DNA of 64,000 bases from Thermoplasmatota archaeon (GCA_030740765.1 JASLWR010000001.1:104961-168960), one strand, 5' to 3'. Positions 47,452-56,309 are shown, counted from the first letter of the stretch. Translations and numbers: made by a program. The notes: generated by a model not told the origin, from the sequence alone.

Positions 47452-47484
47452 AAATAGTATAAATAGGCAGAAATAGTATAAATA
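47452..47484 (+). promoter_or_regulatory. Tandem TATA boxes before the 262-residue membrane protein gene
   Basis: AAATAGTATAAATA occurs twice, 19 bases apart (47452-47465 and 47471-47484), 24 bases or more before the ATG at 47508. Each contains a good archaeal TATA core. Two start sites, or a duplicated binding site, are possible. Confidence 0.6.
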
Positions 47485-47507
47485 CAAATGTCAGTCACGG
47501 TGATACA

Positions 47508-48296
47508 ATGGGTGCAAAAACAGGATATACGTTGTTGGGCTCCGGAATAATCTGTTTAGGCTTAACTTTATTACTTCCAACCGGTACGGGTAGTACTGGT
47601 ACCAGTTCAGCGGGAAGCCAAATGGGTCTATCCTGTCTGTCCGGCCTGCTGGGACTTGCTGGCCTGGGACTTGTTGTGGCCGGCAATATTGTTATCTTTT
47701 TGAAGAGGAACGAGCTTTCAAAGGGAGGAAAGAAAGGAGCCATAGCAGGCTTGATCGGCAGTATAAGCATGGGTGTTTTATTCTTGATAACTATCGGGAT
47801 GGCATTCTTTATGATAGCGGGCATTATTAGTTCTGCCTCCTCGAGTGAATCGAAGATAGATTCCAGTTCAGTAATGGACGATCTGCTGAGTTGGGCCCTC
47901 ATCTTAGGTGTAGTCGGCGTATTATCTGCCATCGCGCAGGTACTTGCGGAAGGAGGACCCAGTTTATGGTCCGAAAAGAAACCAGCTCAATTATTAGGGA
48001 TAATTGGCGGGTCTCTGGTAATAATCCTTACAATTGTCAACATGATACTTCTGACGTCTGTGATCGAGGACGTAAGAACTGCATACGGCGATATCGACAT
48101 TGAGGATGAAGAATCTATGACAGAGATGGAGAACGCACTTGACCCAGGAAAGCTCTATGCTGTTAGAGCATTTTCTTCGATCGGGCATTTTTTAATGGCC
48201 GCTGCGGCATTTATGATTGGATCAAGTATAGAACGTCCTGAAAAGAGATACGAGCAAACTAATTATCCTTACTATTCAATGCCGCCTTCTTATTAA
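47508..48296 (+). CDS. Six-helix membrane protein of unknown function
   Basis: 262 residues with about six hydrophobic segments (about 8-27, 42-66, 82-108, 125-145, 160-185, 225-245) and short, polar, Ser/Gly-rich loops. An acidic loop (AYGDIDIEDEESMTEMEN) precedes the last helix. The C-terminus is tyrosine-rich (YEQTNYPYYSMPPSY). Ribosome binding site GGTGAT before ATG. No transport or enzymatic motif recognised. Confidence 0.7.
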   Translation: MGAKTGYTLLGSGIICLGLTLLLPTGTGSTGTSSAGSQMGLSCLSGLLGLAGLGLVVAGNIVIFLKRNELSKGGKKGAIAGLIGSISMGVLFLITIGMAFFMIAGIISSASSSESKIDSSSVMDDLLSWALILGVVGVLSAIAQVLAEGGPSLWSEKKPAQLLGIIGGSLVIILTIVNMILLTSVIEDVRTAYGDIDIEDEESMTEMENALDPGKLYAVRAFSSIGHFLMAAAAFMIGSSIERPEKRYEQTNYPYYSMPPSY

Positions 48297-48474
48297 TTTG
48301 CGACAAGGATTATTCCATCTCAAATTAATATTATTTAATTTCAGGTTTCTCGAAATATGGGTGATTCATGTTTTTGTTAAGAAAGAAATAAATACGACCA
48401 GACTACTTTTCAAACTTCCCGATGACTGTCAAAGCTGAAAAAAATTCCCACCATTGTGCCCCCAGGTGCCCCAT

Positions 48475-49641
48475 ATGGACATATTATCCACTGGCAGATC
48501 CACAAAAGAAATCGGCGAAGAGACAGAAACTCTCACTAGAAGCGTGATAGCCAGGTTCGTAGACCGCGAAATAATTCCGGTGGCAAAGGAGATCGATGAT
48601 GCTGAGGAATTCCCCTTTGTAATGTTCAAAAAACTAGCTGATATCGGAGCTTTCGGGATCAGGTATCCCGTGGAGATTGGCGGTGGTGGCGGCAATACTG
48701 CTCTATATAACATAATTTGCGAGGAGATCGCCCGGGGATCAATGAGCCTTGGCGCAATAACCGCCATGCAGGCTCTAATGGGCACCAATTTTATATTCAA
48801 GTTCGGCACGCCCGAACATCACGAGAGATATCTGAAACCGGCCATAAGGGGCGAAAAGGTAGCGGCATTTGCTCTTACCGAGCCCGATGCCGGAACAGAC
48901 CTAAATTCGATACGTACCAGCGCGGTGCGCGAAGGTGACGAATACGTTATCAACGGTACGAAGACCTGGATCACAAACGCCCCGGTTGCGGACATGTTCA
49001 CCGTTCTGTGCCAGACCGACCGGAAAAAAGGACTGAGGGGCGTAAATTTTTTCCTGGTGGACAGGAATACGGACGGCCTAACGGTATCACCAAAGTTCGA
49101 CAAGATCGGGACCCGAGCCTCCATCATTTCCGAGCTAGCGTTCGACAACGTGCGAATACCGCTTGAGAACAGGCTCGGCGACGAAGGCAGGGGTATCGGT
49201 AACCTAATGAGAATACTCGCCCAGATCCGTGTAATGACAGCATCACTGAGCCTGGGCCTCGCACGGGCGGCCTTTGACGACAGCTTCCGTTACGCAACTG
49301 AACGAGAACAATTCGGAAGACCCATAGGAAAGTTCCAGGCCATACGGATGAAACTTGCCACAATGGCCACCGAGATCGAGGCATCGAGGCATTTTATTCG
49401 CTACGTGACAGGCATGATCGACCGGGATGAGAACACCCTCAAGGAAGCATCCATGGCAAAATATTTTGTCTCGGAAGTGGCATGCCGCGCCGCTGACCAG
49501 GCCACGCGGATATACGGTAGCTACAGTTTCTCAAATGAGTATGCCGTATCGAGGTACTACAGGGATACAAGGTTCCTGCTGTTCGGGGGCGGGACCTCGG
49601 AGATACTTCAGGACGTCATTGCAAGACAGCTGGGACTATAA
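48475..49641 (+). CDS. Acyl-CoA dehydrogenase
   Basis: 388 residues from ATG 48475 after AGGTG. An FAD enzyme that oxidises acyl-CoA to enoyl-CoA. Signatures: FALTEPDAGTDLNSI (FAD/substrate loop), WITNA, the C-terminal YATEREQFGRPIGKFQA and the end GGGTSEILQDVIARQLGL. Where many family members have the catalytic Glu in YEGT, this one has FGGGTSEI, so the base must come from elsewhere, as in other subgroups. Position just upstream of the methylmalonyl-CoA mutase genes suggests branched- or dicarboxylic-acid oxidation; glutaryl- or pimelyl-CoA derivatives from the benzoyl-CoA route are possible substrates, but specificity cannot be read from the sequence. Confidence 0.92.
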   Translation: MDILSTGRSTKEIGEETETLTRSVIARFVDREIIPVAKEIDDAEEFPFVMFKKLADIGAFGIRYPVEIGGGGGNTALYNIICEEIARGSMSLGAITAMQALMGTNFIFKFGTPEHHERYLKPAIRGEKVAAFALTEPDAGTDLNSIRTSAVREGDEYVINGTKTWITNAPVADMFTVLCQTDRKKGLRGVNFFLVDRNTDGLTVSPKFDKIGTRASIISELAFDNVRIPLENRLGDEGRGIGNLMRILAQIRVMTASLSLGLARAAFDDSFRYATEREQFGRPIGKFQAIRMKLATMATEIEASRHFIRYVTGMIDRDENTLKEASMAKYFVSEVACRAADQATRIYGSYSFSNEYAVSRYYRDTRFLLFGGGTSEILQDVIARQLGL

Positions 49642-49661
49642 ATCCATCAGCAGGTGATATC

Positions 49662-50060
49662 ATTCCCACAAGAATATTGATAGCAAAACCGGGATTGGAC
49701 GGCCACGATAGGGGGGCCAAGGTGATTGTGCATGCATTGATCGAAGCCGGCTTCGAAGTTATTTATACGGGCCTTCACCAGACGGTGGACAATATAGTGG
49801 AAGCCGCGCTTCAAGAGGACGTAACCGTCATAGGCCTCAGCATACTTTCCGGCGCCCACCTGCCGCTTACAAAGGGACTTATGGAGAAACTTGAGGCCAA
49901 CAAAATGGAAGACGTGATTGTACTCGTTGGCGGAAACATTCCAAAAAGGGATTTCGATGATCTCCATAACCTGGGTGTGGCAGGGATATTTCCCACCGGG
50001 TCCAATTTCGAGGATATAGTAGACTTCATCAACTCGAAGGTGGGTGGTAAAGTTGCCTAG
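49662..50060 (+). CDS. Methylmalonyl-CoA mutase, B12-binding subunit
   Basis: About 132 residues. The cobalamin domain, with the DxHxxG signature in KPGLDGHDRGA (the His replaces the lower ligand of cobalt), then GLSILSGAH and VGGNIP. The first strand TRILIAKPG is in frame before the TTG at 49677, where no ribosome site exists. ATT 49662, four bases after AGGTGAT, keeps the strand intact and is my preferred, unusual start; ATC 49659 is another. The gene overlaps the large-subunit gene by 17 bases. The split small subunit is the usual archaeal arrangement. Confidence 0.88.
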   Translation: MPTRILIAKPGLDGHDRGAKVIVHALIEAGFEVIYTGLHQTVDNIVEAALQEDVTVIGLSILSGAHLPLTKGLMEKLEANKMEDVIVLVGGNIPKRDFDDLHNLGVAGIFPTGSNFEDIVDFINSKVGGKVA

Positions 50061-51660
50061 ACCTCCCATAAAACTGAAGGACGTAGTTCTGGAATCCGGT
50101 ATAGAGGTAAAGCCGGTCTACGGTCCCGAAGACGTGATGGATAGAAATTACGAAAGGGATGTGGGAAACCCAGGGGAATTTCCTTTCACCAGAGGCATTC
50201 ACCAGTACATGTACCGCGCGCGCCCCTTTACCATGAGACAGTACTCGGGATTTGCCACAGCAAGTGATACAAATAAGCGTTTCAAGTATCTCATTTCCCA
50301 GGGCCAGACCGGCCTCAATGTGGCCTTTGACCTGCCCACGCAATTGGGACTCGATTCCGATGACCCCCGGGCATTTGGCGAGGTTGGCAGGGTGGGGATG
50401 GCGATAGATTCGCTGAAGGACATGGAGGAAGCGTTCCGGGACATCCCGATAGACAGGATAAGCGTGTCCCTGACCATCAATTCCATGGCCTCCGTCATGA
50501 TGGCCATGTATTTTGTGATAGCGGAGAAGCGGGGTGTGCCTCTCGGGGATCTTAGGGGAACCGCACAGAACGACATACTAAAAGAATTCGTGGGACGGGG
50601 TACGTGGATATACCCCGTTGGGCCTTCCATACGGCTAGTTACCGACACCATAGAGTTCTGTGCAAGGAACGTGCCAATGTATTACCCAGTGAGCGTCTGC
50701 GGGTATCATATCAGGGAGTCCGGTGCCAACCCGGTCCAGGAGATAGGGTATGCCTACGCCATCGCAAAGGCGTATATCGACGACGTTCTCAAGAGAGGAC
50801 TCGACCCTGATAAATTCATTGCCCGATTGTCGTTCAACTTCGACATTCACGGAAACTTCTTCGAACAAATTGCCAAGTTCCGGGCGGCAAGGGGATTGTG
50901 GGCCAGGATAGTCCGGGACGATTATGGCTGTGAGAATCCGAGAGCGCAGAAGATGAAGATGATCGCAGGCGGCGGAGGCGGGGGGCTCACCATCGAGCAA
51001 CCGGAGAACAATATAGTGCGGGGCGCATACTACGCCCTTATATCGGCCCTCAGCGGTACTCAGACCATGGCGCTGTGCTCCTACGACGAGGCGTATACCA
51101 TCCCCACCAAGAAGGCCGCGCTTTTATCATTACGGACCATGCAGATACTGGTTGAGGAAATGGGCCTTGCGGACACCGTGGACCCCCTGGCAGGCTCCTA
51201 TTACGTTGAATCACTTACCGGGGAGTTTGAACGCAGGATCATAACTTGCATGAAGGACGTGGATGATATGGGCGGTATAGTGAAGGCCATATCGGAAGGT
51301 TATATCCAGAGAGAAGTGTCGCGGCAGGCCTACGAGACCGAACGGAAGATACAGTCGGGCGAGATAATTAAGGTGGGGGTCAATAAATACCGGGTCGAGG
51401 AGGAGGATCGGGCGGTTGAATATCACGATTACGACAGGGAGAAGACCGACGAGCAGATAGGGCGCTTACGGGAGGTCAGGGCAGAACGGGATAATGCAAT
51501 GGTAAAAGAGAAACTGGATATCCTGAGGAAAAAGGCATCCGGCGACGAGAATCTCATGCCATATATCATTGAGGCGGTAAAGGCTTATGCCACGGTTGGT
51601 GAGATCGCCGATGTGTTCAGGGAAGTGTTCGGTGAGTTCCGTGAACCGGTGAGGTTTTAA
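50044..51660 (+). CDS. Methylmalonyl-CoA mutase, large (catalytic) subunit
   Basis: 538 residues. It interconverts (R)-methylmalonyl-CoA and succinyl-CoA with adenosylcobalamin. The TIM-barrel markers are there: TMRQYSGFATASDTN (Tyr67, the position that separates true methylmalonyl-CoA mutase from isobutyryl- and hydroxyisobutyryl-CoA mutases), GPSIRL (Arg197) and GYHIRESG (His222). Starts GTG 50044 inside the small-subunit gene; TTG 50053 is an alternative. The window also holds a biotin ligase gene, which would serve a propionyl-CoA carboxylase, so a propionyl-CoA to succinyl-CoA route is likely. Confidence 0.94.
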   Translation: MVKLPRPPIKLKDVVLESGIEVKPVYGPEDVMDRNYERDVGNPGEFPFTRGIHQYMYRARPFTMRQYSGFATASDTNKRFKYLISQGQTGLNVAFDLPTQLGLDSDDPRAFGEVGRVGMAIDSLKDMEEAFRDIPIDRISVSLTINSMASVMMAMYFVIAEKRGVPLGDLRGTAQNDILKEFVGRGTWIYPVGPSIRLVTDTIEFCARNVPMYYPVSVCGYHIRESGANPVQEIGYAYAIAKAYIDDVLKRGLDPDKFIARLSFNFDIHGNFFEQIAKFRAARGLWARIVRDDYGCENPRAQKMKMIAGGGGGGLTIEQPENNIVRGAYYALISALSGTQTMALCSYDEAYTIPTKKAALLSLRTMQILVEEMGLADTVDPLAGSYYVESLTGEFERRIITCMKDVDDMGGIVKAISEGYIQREVSRQAYETERKIQSGEIIKVGVNKYRVEEEDRAVEYHDYDREKTDEQIGRLREVRAERDNAMVKEKLDILRKKASGDENLMPYIIEAVKAYATVGEIADVFREVFGEFREPVRF

Positions 51661-51747
51661 TGTACAAAACAATTCCCTTGAATGAACGCATACAAAGTAA
51701 AGCGAAGCCCTAAAAATTCCTATCCCATCGTTCGCTTCGCTCACTTC

Positions 51748-51837
51748 GGAGCAAGCTCCGGGGCATTACGAAATTTATTCCCTTCGGGACCGGACTATCG
51801 CAAAGAATGGAATCTCGGAACAAGCTCCGGGGTATTA
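51748..51837. repeat. Direct repeat pair with CGGAGC-AA-GCTCCG hairpin
   Basis: GGAGCAAGCTCCGGGG at 51748 and GGAACAAGCTCCGGGG at 51817 (21-base repeat, two or three differences, 69 bases apart) lie between the mutase stop and the tag gene. The first copy forms a perfect 6-bp hairpin. It may mark the end of transcription or a small mobile repeat. Confidence 0.6.
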
Positions 51838-51871
51838 GACCCATAAAGGAATAATAAGAGATGAGAAAATC

Positions 51872-52459
51872 ATGAATTCCAAACCCGATACAAAACGCTG
51901 CTTATGGCCCGGCGACGATCCGCTGATGATTACTTATCATGACAAAGAATGGGGTGTCCCCGTCCATGACGATCGAAAACTATTTGAGTTCATAGTGCTG
52001 GATACTTTTCAAGCGGGATTGAGTTGGGCGATCGTACTCAAAAAACGGGAAGGTTTTCGAAAAGCATATGATAACTTTCAGCCTGAAATCATTGCGACTT
52101 ATGATGAAACCAAAATTGGAGAATTGATTCAAAATCCAGCGATTATTCGAAATAAACTGAAAATCCGAACAACCGTGACCAATGCTCAGACGTTTCTGGA
52201 TATCCGAAAAGAGTACGGCAGTTTCGACCGGTTCATCTGGCGGTTTACCGAGGGGAAAACCATCGTCAACCATTGGGAAACGGAAAAAGATATCCCATCA
52301 CATTCCACGGAATCCAACTCAATGAGCACTGAGTTAAAAACACGTGGTTTCAAATTTGTCGGGACAACTATCTGCTATGCATTCATGCAGGCAACCGGGA
52401 TGGTGAATGACCACCTGATAGATTGTTTTCGGTATAATAAGCTAAGGGCGATGAGTTGA
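51872..52459 (+). CDS. tag: DNA-3-methyladenine glycosylase I
   Basis: 195 residues, the family's standard size. It removes 3-methyladenine from alkylated DNA. RCLWPGDDPLMITYHDKEWGVP is the characteristic N-terminus; Cys10, His23, and the His and Cys of NDHLIDCF near 181-185 form the zinc site. FQAGLSWAIVLKKREGFRKA and KIRTTVTNAQ are further conserved blocks. The AT-richer composition and isolated position between repeats and a toxin-antitoxin pair suggest possible acquisition from bacteria. Confidence 0.94.
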   Translation: MNSKPDTKRCLWPGDDPLMITYHDKEWGVPVHDDRKLFEFIVLDTFQAGLSWAIVLKKREGFRKAYDNFQPEIIATYDETKIGELIQNPAIIRNKLKIRTTVTNAQTFLDIRKEYGSFDRFIWRFTEGKTIVNHWETEKDIPSHSTESNSMSTELKTRGFKFVGTTICYAFMQATGMVNDHLIDCFRYNKLRAMS

Positions 52460-52522
52460 GAAATTCATTGCTAAGCTTAATTTGTGAAACATTTTTGAAA
52501 AATCTTGTTATAATCAAGCGTC

Positions 52523-52921
52523 CTACCACGAATATTTTTTCAATACCTTTCGTTTCTCAAGAATATCAAAATGACCGTCATCCGTCAATACCTTCCCACA
52601 TTTTTCCGATATGCATGTCCGAGCAACCACAGCATCTACGGATGGTATTCCATAGGACGCAGAAAGTTTTCCGGCCTCCTTGGCAAGGTTCAGGTCCAGA
52701 TCTATCACGTCGATATATATCGATCTATGGATCAAGTGCAAGACCATCTCCAGTTTGTCCATCTTCCCGGTTCGAATGGATAATCTCGTAAGTTCGAGAA
52801 TGGTTACGGAAGGGATCACCAGACGGCCTTTTCCCCTTTTTATCCTTTCTAGAATCTCTACCGCTTTCGGATGTCCCTTGCTGAGCTGGATAAAGTACCA
52901 TGTATCAGCACAGAATCTCAT
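52523..52921 (-). CDS. vapC: PIN-domain ribonuclease toxin
   Basis: 132 residues. A PIN domain with acidic metal-binding positions: Asp in CADTWYF at the N-terminus, Glu in TILELTRL, Asp in PSVDAVVA and Asp in LTDDGHF. These enzymes cleave RNA when freed from their antitoxin. The start codon overlaps the antitoxin stop by four bases (ATGA), as usual in vapBC operons. Confidence 0.92.
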   Translation of the reverse strand: MRFCADTWYFIQLSKGHPKAVEILERIKRGKGRLVIPSVTILELTRLSIRTGKMDKLEMVLHLIHRSIYIDVIDLDLNLAKEAGKLSASYGIPSVDAVVARTCISEKCGKVLTDDGHFDILEKRKVLKKYSW

Positions 52922-53157
52922 CGGTCACCGTCCCGTTCCCGTTCGATCTCCGCCCAATCAATATCGGAAAGGTCCAGTTTTTTTACTGCTTCGATCAATT
53001 CGTCGATGGGATCAAACTCAACCTTCGCAAGCAGCAGCTTCCCTTCAAGTTCGATCACCCTCACATAGGTGTTCGGAAGAAATCCTTCCCTTTTTCGCAT
53101 GGAGGCCGGTATAACCATTTGCCCACGCTCACCAATCTTTACCACAGCTTCTTCCAT
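52918..53157 (-). CDS. vapB: AbrB-family antitoxin
   Basis: 79 residues from ATG 53157; longer frames lack a site. The N-terminal AbrB swapped-hairpin sequence (VVKIGERGQMVIPASMRKREG) binds DNA; the acidic C-terminal tail (LIEAVKKLDLSDIDWAEIERE) would wrap the toxin. It precedes and overlaps the toxin gene. A perfect palindrome at 53173-53191 lies just upstream and is a likely autoregulatory operator. Confidence 0.9.
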   Translation of the reverse strand: MEEAVVKIGERGQMVIPASMRKREGFLPNTYVRVIELEGKLLLAKVEFDPIDELIEAVKKLDLSDIDWAEIERERDGDR

Positions 53158-53172
53158 GAATATCACACTAAT

Positions 53173-53191
53173 ATGTATGATTTTCATACAT
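53173..53191 (-). promoter_or_regulatory. Palindromic operator of the vapBC operon
   Basis: ATGTATGA-TTT-TCATACAT, a perfect 8-bp inverted repeat 16 bases upstream of the vapB start. AbrB-type antitoxins commonly repress their own operon through such sites. Confidence 0.7.
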
Positions 53192-53289
53192 AATAAAATT
53201 AATCACCATTTTCAGTACTGCCTGTTTCCAGGTTTATCTTATTCATTTGGATTTTGATAATACATTTTAATAAGCTTAATTTCCCTTAA

Positions 53290-53553
53290 ATGTGCGGTCT
53301 TATCATGATGCCTCCTGAATGCACCCTCTGTGGGAAGGATTTCGACCCGTTTAAGAAGGACAGCGGATTGGTCTATTTCAAACGAACGGAATCAGACCTG
53401 GAATGGGATCATAAGATGGAGCAAACGGGGATGGTTGGTCACCCACCTTACGCTGTGTGGTTCTGCAAGAAGCATTACAAAATGGCGAAAGCACTTGAGA
53501 ATCTCACCCGTGGTGAAGCCATGGCACAGCTGAGAACCCTATTAAAAATATAG
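53290..53553 (+). CDS. Small Cys/His-containing protein
   Basis: 87 residues, or 82 if translation starts at ATG 53305. The CTLCGKDFDPFKKD motif near the N-terminus and FCKKHYK further on give CxxC...CxxxH, a plausible zinc site. The rest is compact and mixed, with no membrane helix. It has no recognised family. The next gene starts 10 bases on, so the two are probably co-transcribed. Confidence 0.65.
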   Translation: MCGLIMMPPECTLCGKDFDPFKKDSGLVYFKRTESDLEWDHKMEQTGMVGHPPYAVWFCKKHYKMAKALENLTRGEAMAQLRTLLKI

Positions 53554-53563
53554 TCTAATAAGT

Positions 53564-54379
53564 ATGACCTGTATCATAATGGATATGACCGGCATGAAAA
53601 ACCTGAGAAAATACGGGAATGAACCTTACACGGTGGTCGTCATACACGGCGGCCCGGGCGCGCCTGGGGAAATGGCGCCGGTTGCAAGGGAACTTTCGAC
53701 CCGTCATGGTGTGCTTGAGATTCTTAACGCGACAGCCACACTCGACGGACAGGTTCAGGAGATTCTTACGGTACTCAAGGAGCACGGAGACATTCCCATT
53801 ACGCTGATAGGCCATTCATGGGGTGCCATGCTCGCATACATCTTTGCGGCCAGATATCCGCTGCTGGTAAAAAAGCTAATTATGGTATGTAGCGGTGTCT
53901 TCGAAGCAAGATACGCAAAAGATATTATGGAAACCCGGCTTGCTCGCCTGGATGAAAAGGACCTTTTAAATTTCAATGAACTGATGGAAAAAATTTACGA
54001 TCCGGCCGTCGCCAATAAAAATGCTCCATTTACACTGCTGGGAAAGCTGATATCGAAGGTCGATTCGTTTCATCCGTTACCCAGAGACGACGATATGATG
54101 GAATGCAGCTACGAAGTGTTTCAGGGCGTGTGGGACGATGCGGAGGAATTGAGAAGCAGTGGTGAACTTATTGGGCTGGGTGCAAAAATTATTTGCCCGG
54201 TTGTGGCGATCCACGGTGATCACGATCCACATCCGGCAGAGGGGGTTCGAGAACCCCTGTCCCGCGTTTTGGGTGATTTCCGGTTTATTATTGTAGAGAA
54301 ATGCGGGCATTATCCCTGGTTGGAGAGATTTGCGAAAGACAGGTTTTACGATATACTCAGGGAAGAATTGTGCGGATAA
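53564..54379 (+). CDS. Alpha/beta hydrolase (proline-iminopeptidase-like group)
   Basis: 271 residues (a start at ATG 53594 is also possible). HGGPGAP (28-34) marks the oxyanion loop, GHSWG with Ser85 the nucleophile elbow, HGDHDPHP the acid region and KCGHYPWLE the catalytic His. The HGGPG loop is typical of the proline iminopeptidase branch, but ester or peptide specificity cannot be decided. No signal peptide, so cytoplasmic. Converges with the metallo-beta-lactamase gene to its right. Confidence 0.9.
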   Translation: MTCIIMDMTGMKNLRKYGNEPYTVVVIHGGPGAPGEMAPVARELSTRHGVLEILNATATLDGQVQEILTVLKEHGDIPITLIGHSWGAMLAYIFAARYPLLVKKLIMVCSGVFEARYAKDIMETRLARLDEKDLLNFNELMEKIYDPAVANKNAPFTLLGKLISKVDSFHPLPRDDDMMECSYEVFQGVWDDAEELRSSGELIGLGAKIICPVVAIHGDHDPHPAEGVREPLSRVLGDFRFIIVEKCGHYPWLERFAKDRFYDILREELCG

Positions 54380-54435
54380 AGACCTTAAACGCTTTATCAG
54401 CAATTTGTAGAGATATTGTATTTACGATATACCAT

Positions 54436-55266
54436 CTAAATCTCTATGATCATACCATCCGAAGCGATATCAAATCCCCTGCTCTCTACATATTTCCTTT
54501 CCCTACCATCGAGATTCAGTGGATTCGTATGATTTATATGGGTGAAAATAATACGATTTCCCACGTTCCCAAGAAGCTTAATTGTATCCAGGACGGGCGG
54601 GTGCGGAACCTCATCGAAGCGGTCCAGTTCATCTCTTGTGTAGAAGGTTCCATCCAGCAGAGCGATATCAACCGATTTTATTATTTCAGTAATGCTCCTC
54701 GTCCAATAATCTACATCGGGAAAATATCCTATTTTCCTGCCGGAGTCGATAACGTATCCCACTGTATCGGCGACCTCGTTTCTGTGCGGGACCGCAAAGA
54801 GATTGAATCCTACTCCATTAATCTCAAATTCCCTGTTGTCGGCCACCTCGATTATTTTGATATTATTTCCCCGGACCAGCTGATCGAATGGGTAATTATC
54901 TTCCATAAACAATTTCATCCGGGAAGTGCAGAAAACCGGAACATCCAGAGTACTCAGAGATTCCCTGCCAAGATGCCATAAGCCGAAGCAGTGACCAAAA
55001 TGAGCATGGGTCAGCAGTATCCCCTTCAGGGATGTTTTTATATCACCAATGCCGGGGTACATTTCTCTGAGTACTTCCAGTTGATATTTTAGATCGGGCG
55101 AAGCATCGATTATAATGAAAGTTCCATTCATATCATCGATTACGGCAATGGAAGGCCCGAATCTCCAATAATTACTATCATTTCTTGCCACCTGGCATAT
55201 CGAGCAACTGCATCCGATCTGTGGAATGCCTGCGTCCTGCCCGGACCCCAATATCCGGATATGCAT
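54436..55266 (-). CDS. Metallo-beta-lactamase-fold protein, PqqB-like
   Basis: 276 residues from ATG 55266, where the family's first strand begins (MHIRILGSGQDAGIPQIGC). The Cys-rich start (GCSCSICQVAR) and the altered metal motif THAHFGHCFG match PqqB of pyrroloquinoline quinone biosynthesis, a MBL-fold hydroxylase, rather than a hydrolase with HxHxDH. Further marks: FCTSRM, VPHRNEVADTVGY, DGTFYTRDEL and FTHINHTNP. No other pqq gene is in the window, so PQQ synthesis should not be assumed; PhnP-like relatives are an alternative. Confidence 0.8.
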   Translation of the reverse strand: MHIRILGSGQDAGIPQIGCSCSICQVARNDSNYWRFGPSIAVIDDMNGTFIIIDASPDLKYQLEVLREMYPGIGDIKTSLKGILLTHAHFGHCFGLWHLGRESLSTLDVPVFCTSRMKLFMEDNYPFDQLVRGNNIKIIEVADNREFEINGVGFNLFAVPHRNEVADTVGYVIDSGRKIGYFPDVDYWTRSITEIIKSVDIALLDGTFYTRDELDRFDEVPHPPVLDTIKLLGNVGNRIIFTHINHTNPLNLDGRERKYVESRGFDIASDGMIIEI

Positions 55267-55444
55267 ACCGGTAAATTGCGCTTTTTTGTATAAATATCTT
55301 TGGTGGGTGTGTTTAAAATTCGGATTCATCAACTTGATCTTTTCGCTTCAACCAGTACAGTTATCCTAACCGTTTATTTCACCCATTTTATTATATGCGA
55401 CAATTCATTACTGTAACTGAATATCCGACAAATCAGGTGTCAGC

Positions 55445-56098
55445 ATGGAAGTAAAAGAAGCCATCAAGGGGAGAACGTCAACGAGAGCATTTCTCGCTGA
55501 AACCGTCGAAAAGGAGATCGTGGAGGAGATACTTGCACTGGCCGCGGGCTCACCTTCCGCTCTTAACCTTCAGCCCTGGGAAGTTGTGGTGGTAGCCGGC
55601 AAGGAAAAGGAGCGGCTCTCGGACGTGATCCTAAAAGCGTATCGGGAAAAAAGCGTTCCTTGCGGCCCTTCAGCTAAAAAGAGAATGCCGCCCGAATACT
55701 ACAGAAGACAGAAAGAAGCATACAAGTCTATGATACCCCATATCGTGGAAGCCGGAATGGAATTTGATTCTTTCATTAACGAGGGGAGCTGTAAATTCTA
55801 TAACGCACCGGTAGCCATTCTCCTGTTTCTGGACGACTCGCACCCTGAGAGACGAATGATATGCCATGGCTCGTTTCTTGGATATCTGACGCTTGCTGCT
55901 CATTCACTGGGACTTGGAACGTGTCCCATTGGGATCATAAATCCCTACGGTAACGAGATAAAGGAATTTCTCAACCTACCCGAAGAAAAGAAATTAACGC
56001 TGGGGATCGCTCTCGGATATCCCGACACCGCTTCACCAGTGAACAAGATCAAGACGGGTCGCGACGGGCTGGAGAGTGTAGTGAAGTGGGTTTATTAG
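55445..56098 (+). CDS. Nitroreductase-family flavoprotein
   Basis: 217 residues; AGGTG before the ATG. The FMN-binding N-terminus GRTSTRAFL, SPSALNLQPWEVVVV and LGLGTCPIG are typical. Homodimeric NAD(P)H oxidoreductases of this family act on nitro compounds, quinones or enones; a substrate cannot be assigned. It stands alone between a divergent gene and the ATPase operon. Confidence 0.9.
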   Translation: MEVKEAIKGRTSTRAFLAETVEKEIVEEILALAAGSPSALNLQPWEVVVVAGKEKERLSDVILKAYREKSVPCGPSAKKRMPPEYYRRQKEAYKSMIPHIVEAGMEFDSFINEGSCKFYNAPVAILLFLDDSHPERRMICHGSFLGYLTLAAHSLGLGTCPIGIINPYGNEIKEFLNLPEEKKLTLGIALGYPDTASPVNKIKTGRDGLESVVKWVY

Positions 56099-56197
56099 GA
56101 CTATTTTTCATACTTGGCTGCATCTACTGATGAGTGAGAAAGCGGATTCCAACATCTCACTACGATTTTTCTTTTTCGGAAGTGGAATATGTGCATG

Positions 56198-56295
56198 TAC
56201 AACAAAACTGTTGTACAACAAAACTGTCGTGAAAACTATTATATAGACTGATTCCCATCATATACAACAAAAATGTTGTACAACAAAGTTGTCGT
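56198..56295 (+). promoter_or_regulatory. TATA box flanked by two 33-bp operator blocks of the ATPase operon
   Basis: Block A (56198-56230) and block B (56263-56295) are 30 of 33 identical. Each has TACAACA-N4-TGTTGTA followed by ACAACAAA...TGTCGT, i.e. a 7-bp inverted repeat plus a half-site. Between them lies the TATA-like ATTATATAGA (56239 on). Block B ends 14 bases before the ATG at 56310. A repressor bound to both would cover the promoter. Confidence 0.8.
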
Positions 56296-56309
56296 ATAAG
56301 GGTGTTGAA

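Noticed and set aside
51721-51850. tRNA gene
   Set aside because: The hairpins do not form a cloverleaf and no anticodon arm or T-loop sequence is present.
54301-54981. Plus-strand ORF of 226 codons
   Set aside because: Antisense to the PqqB-like gene, whose motifs are clear.
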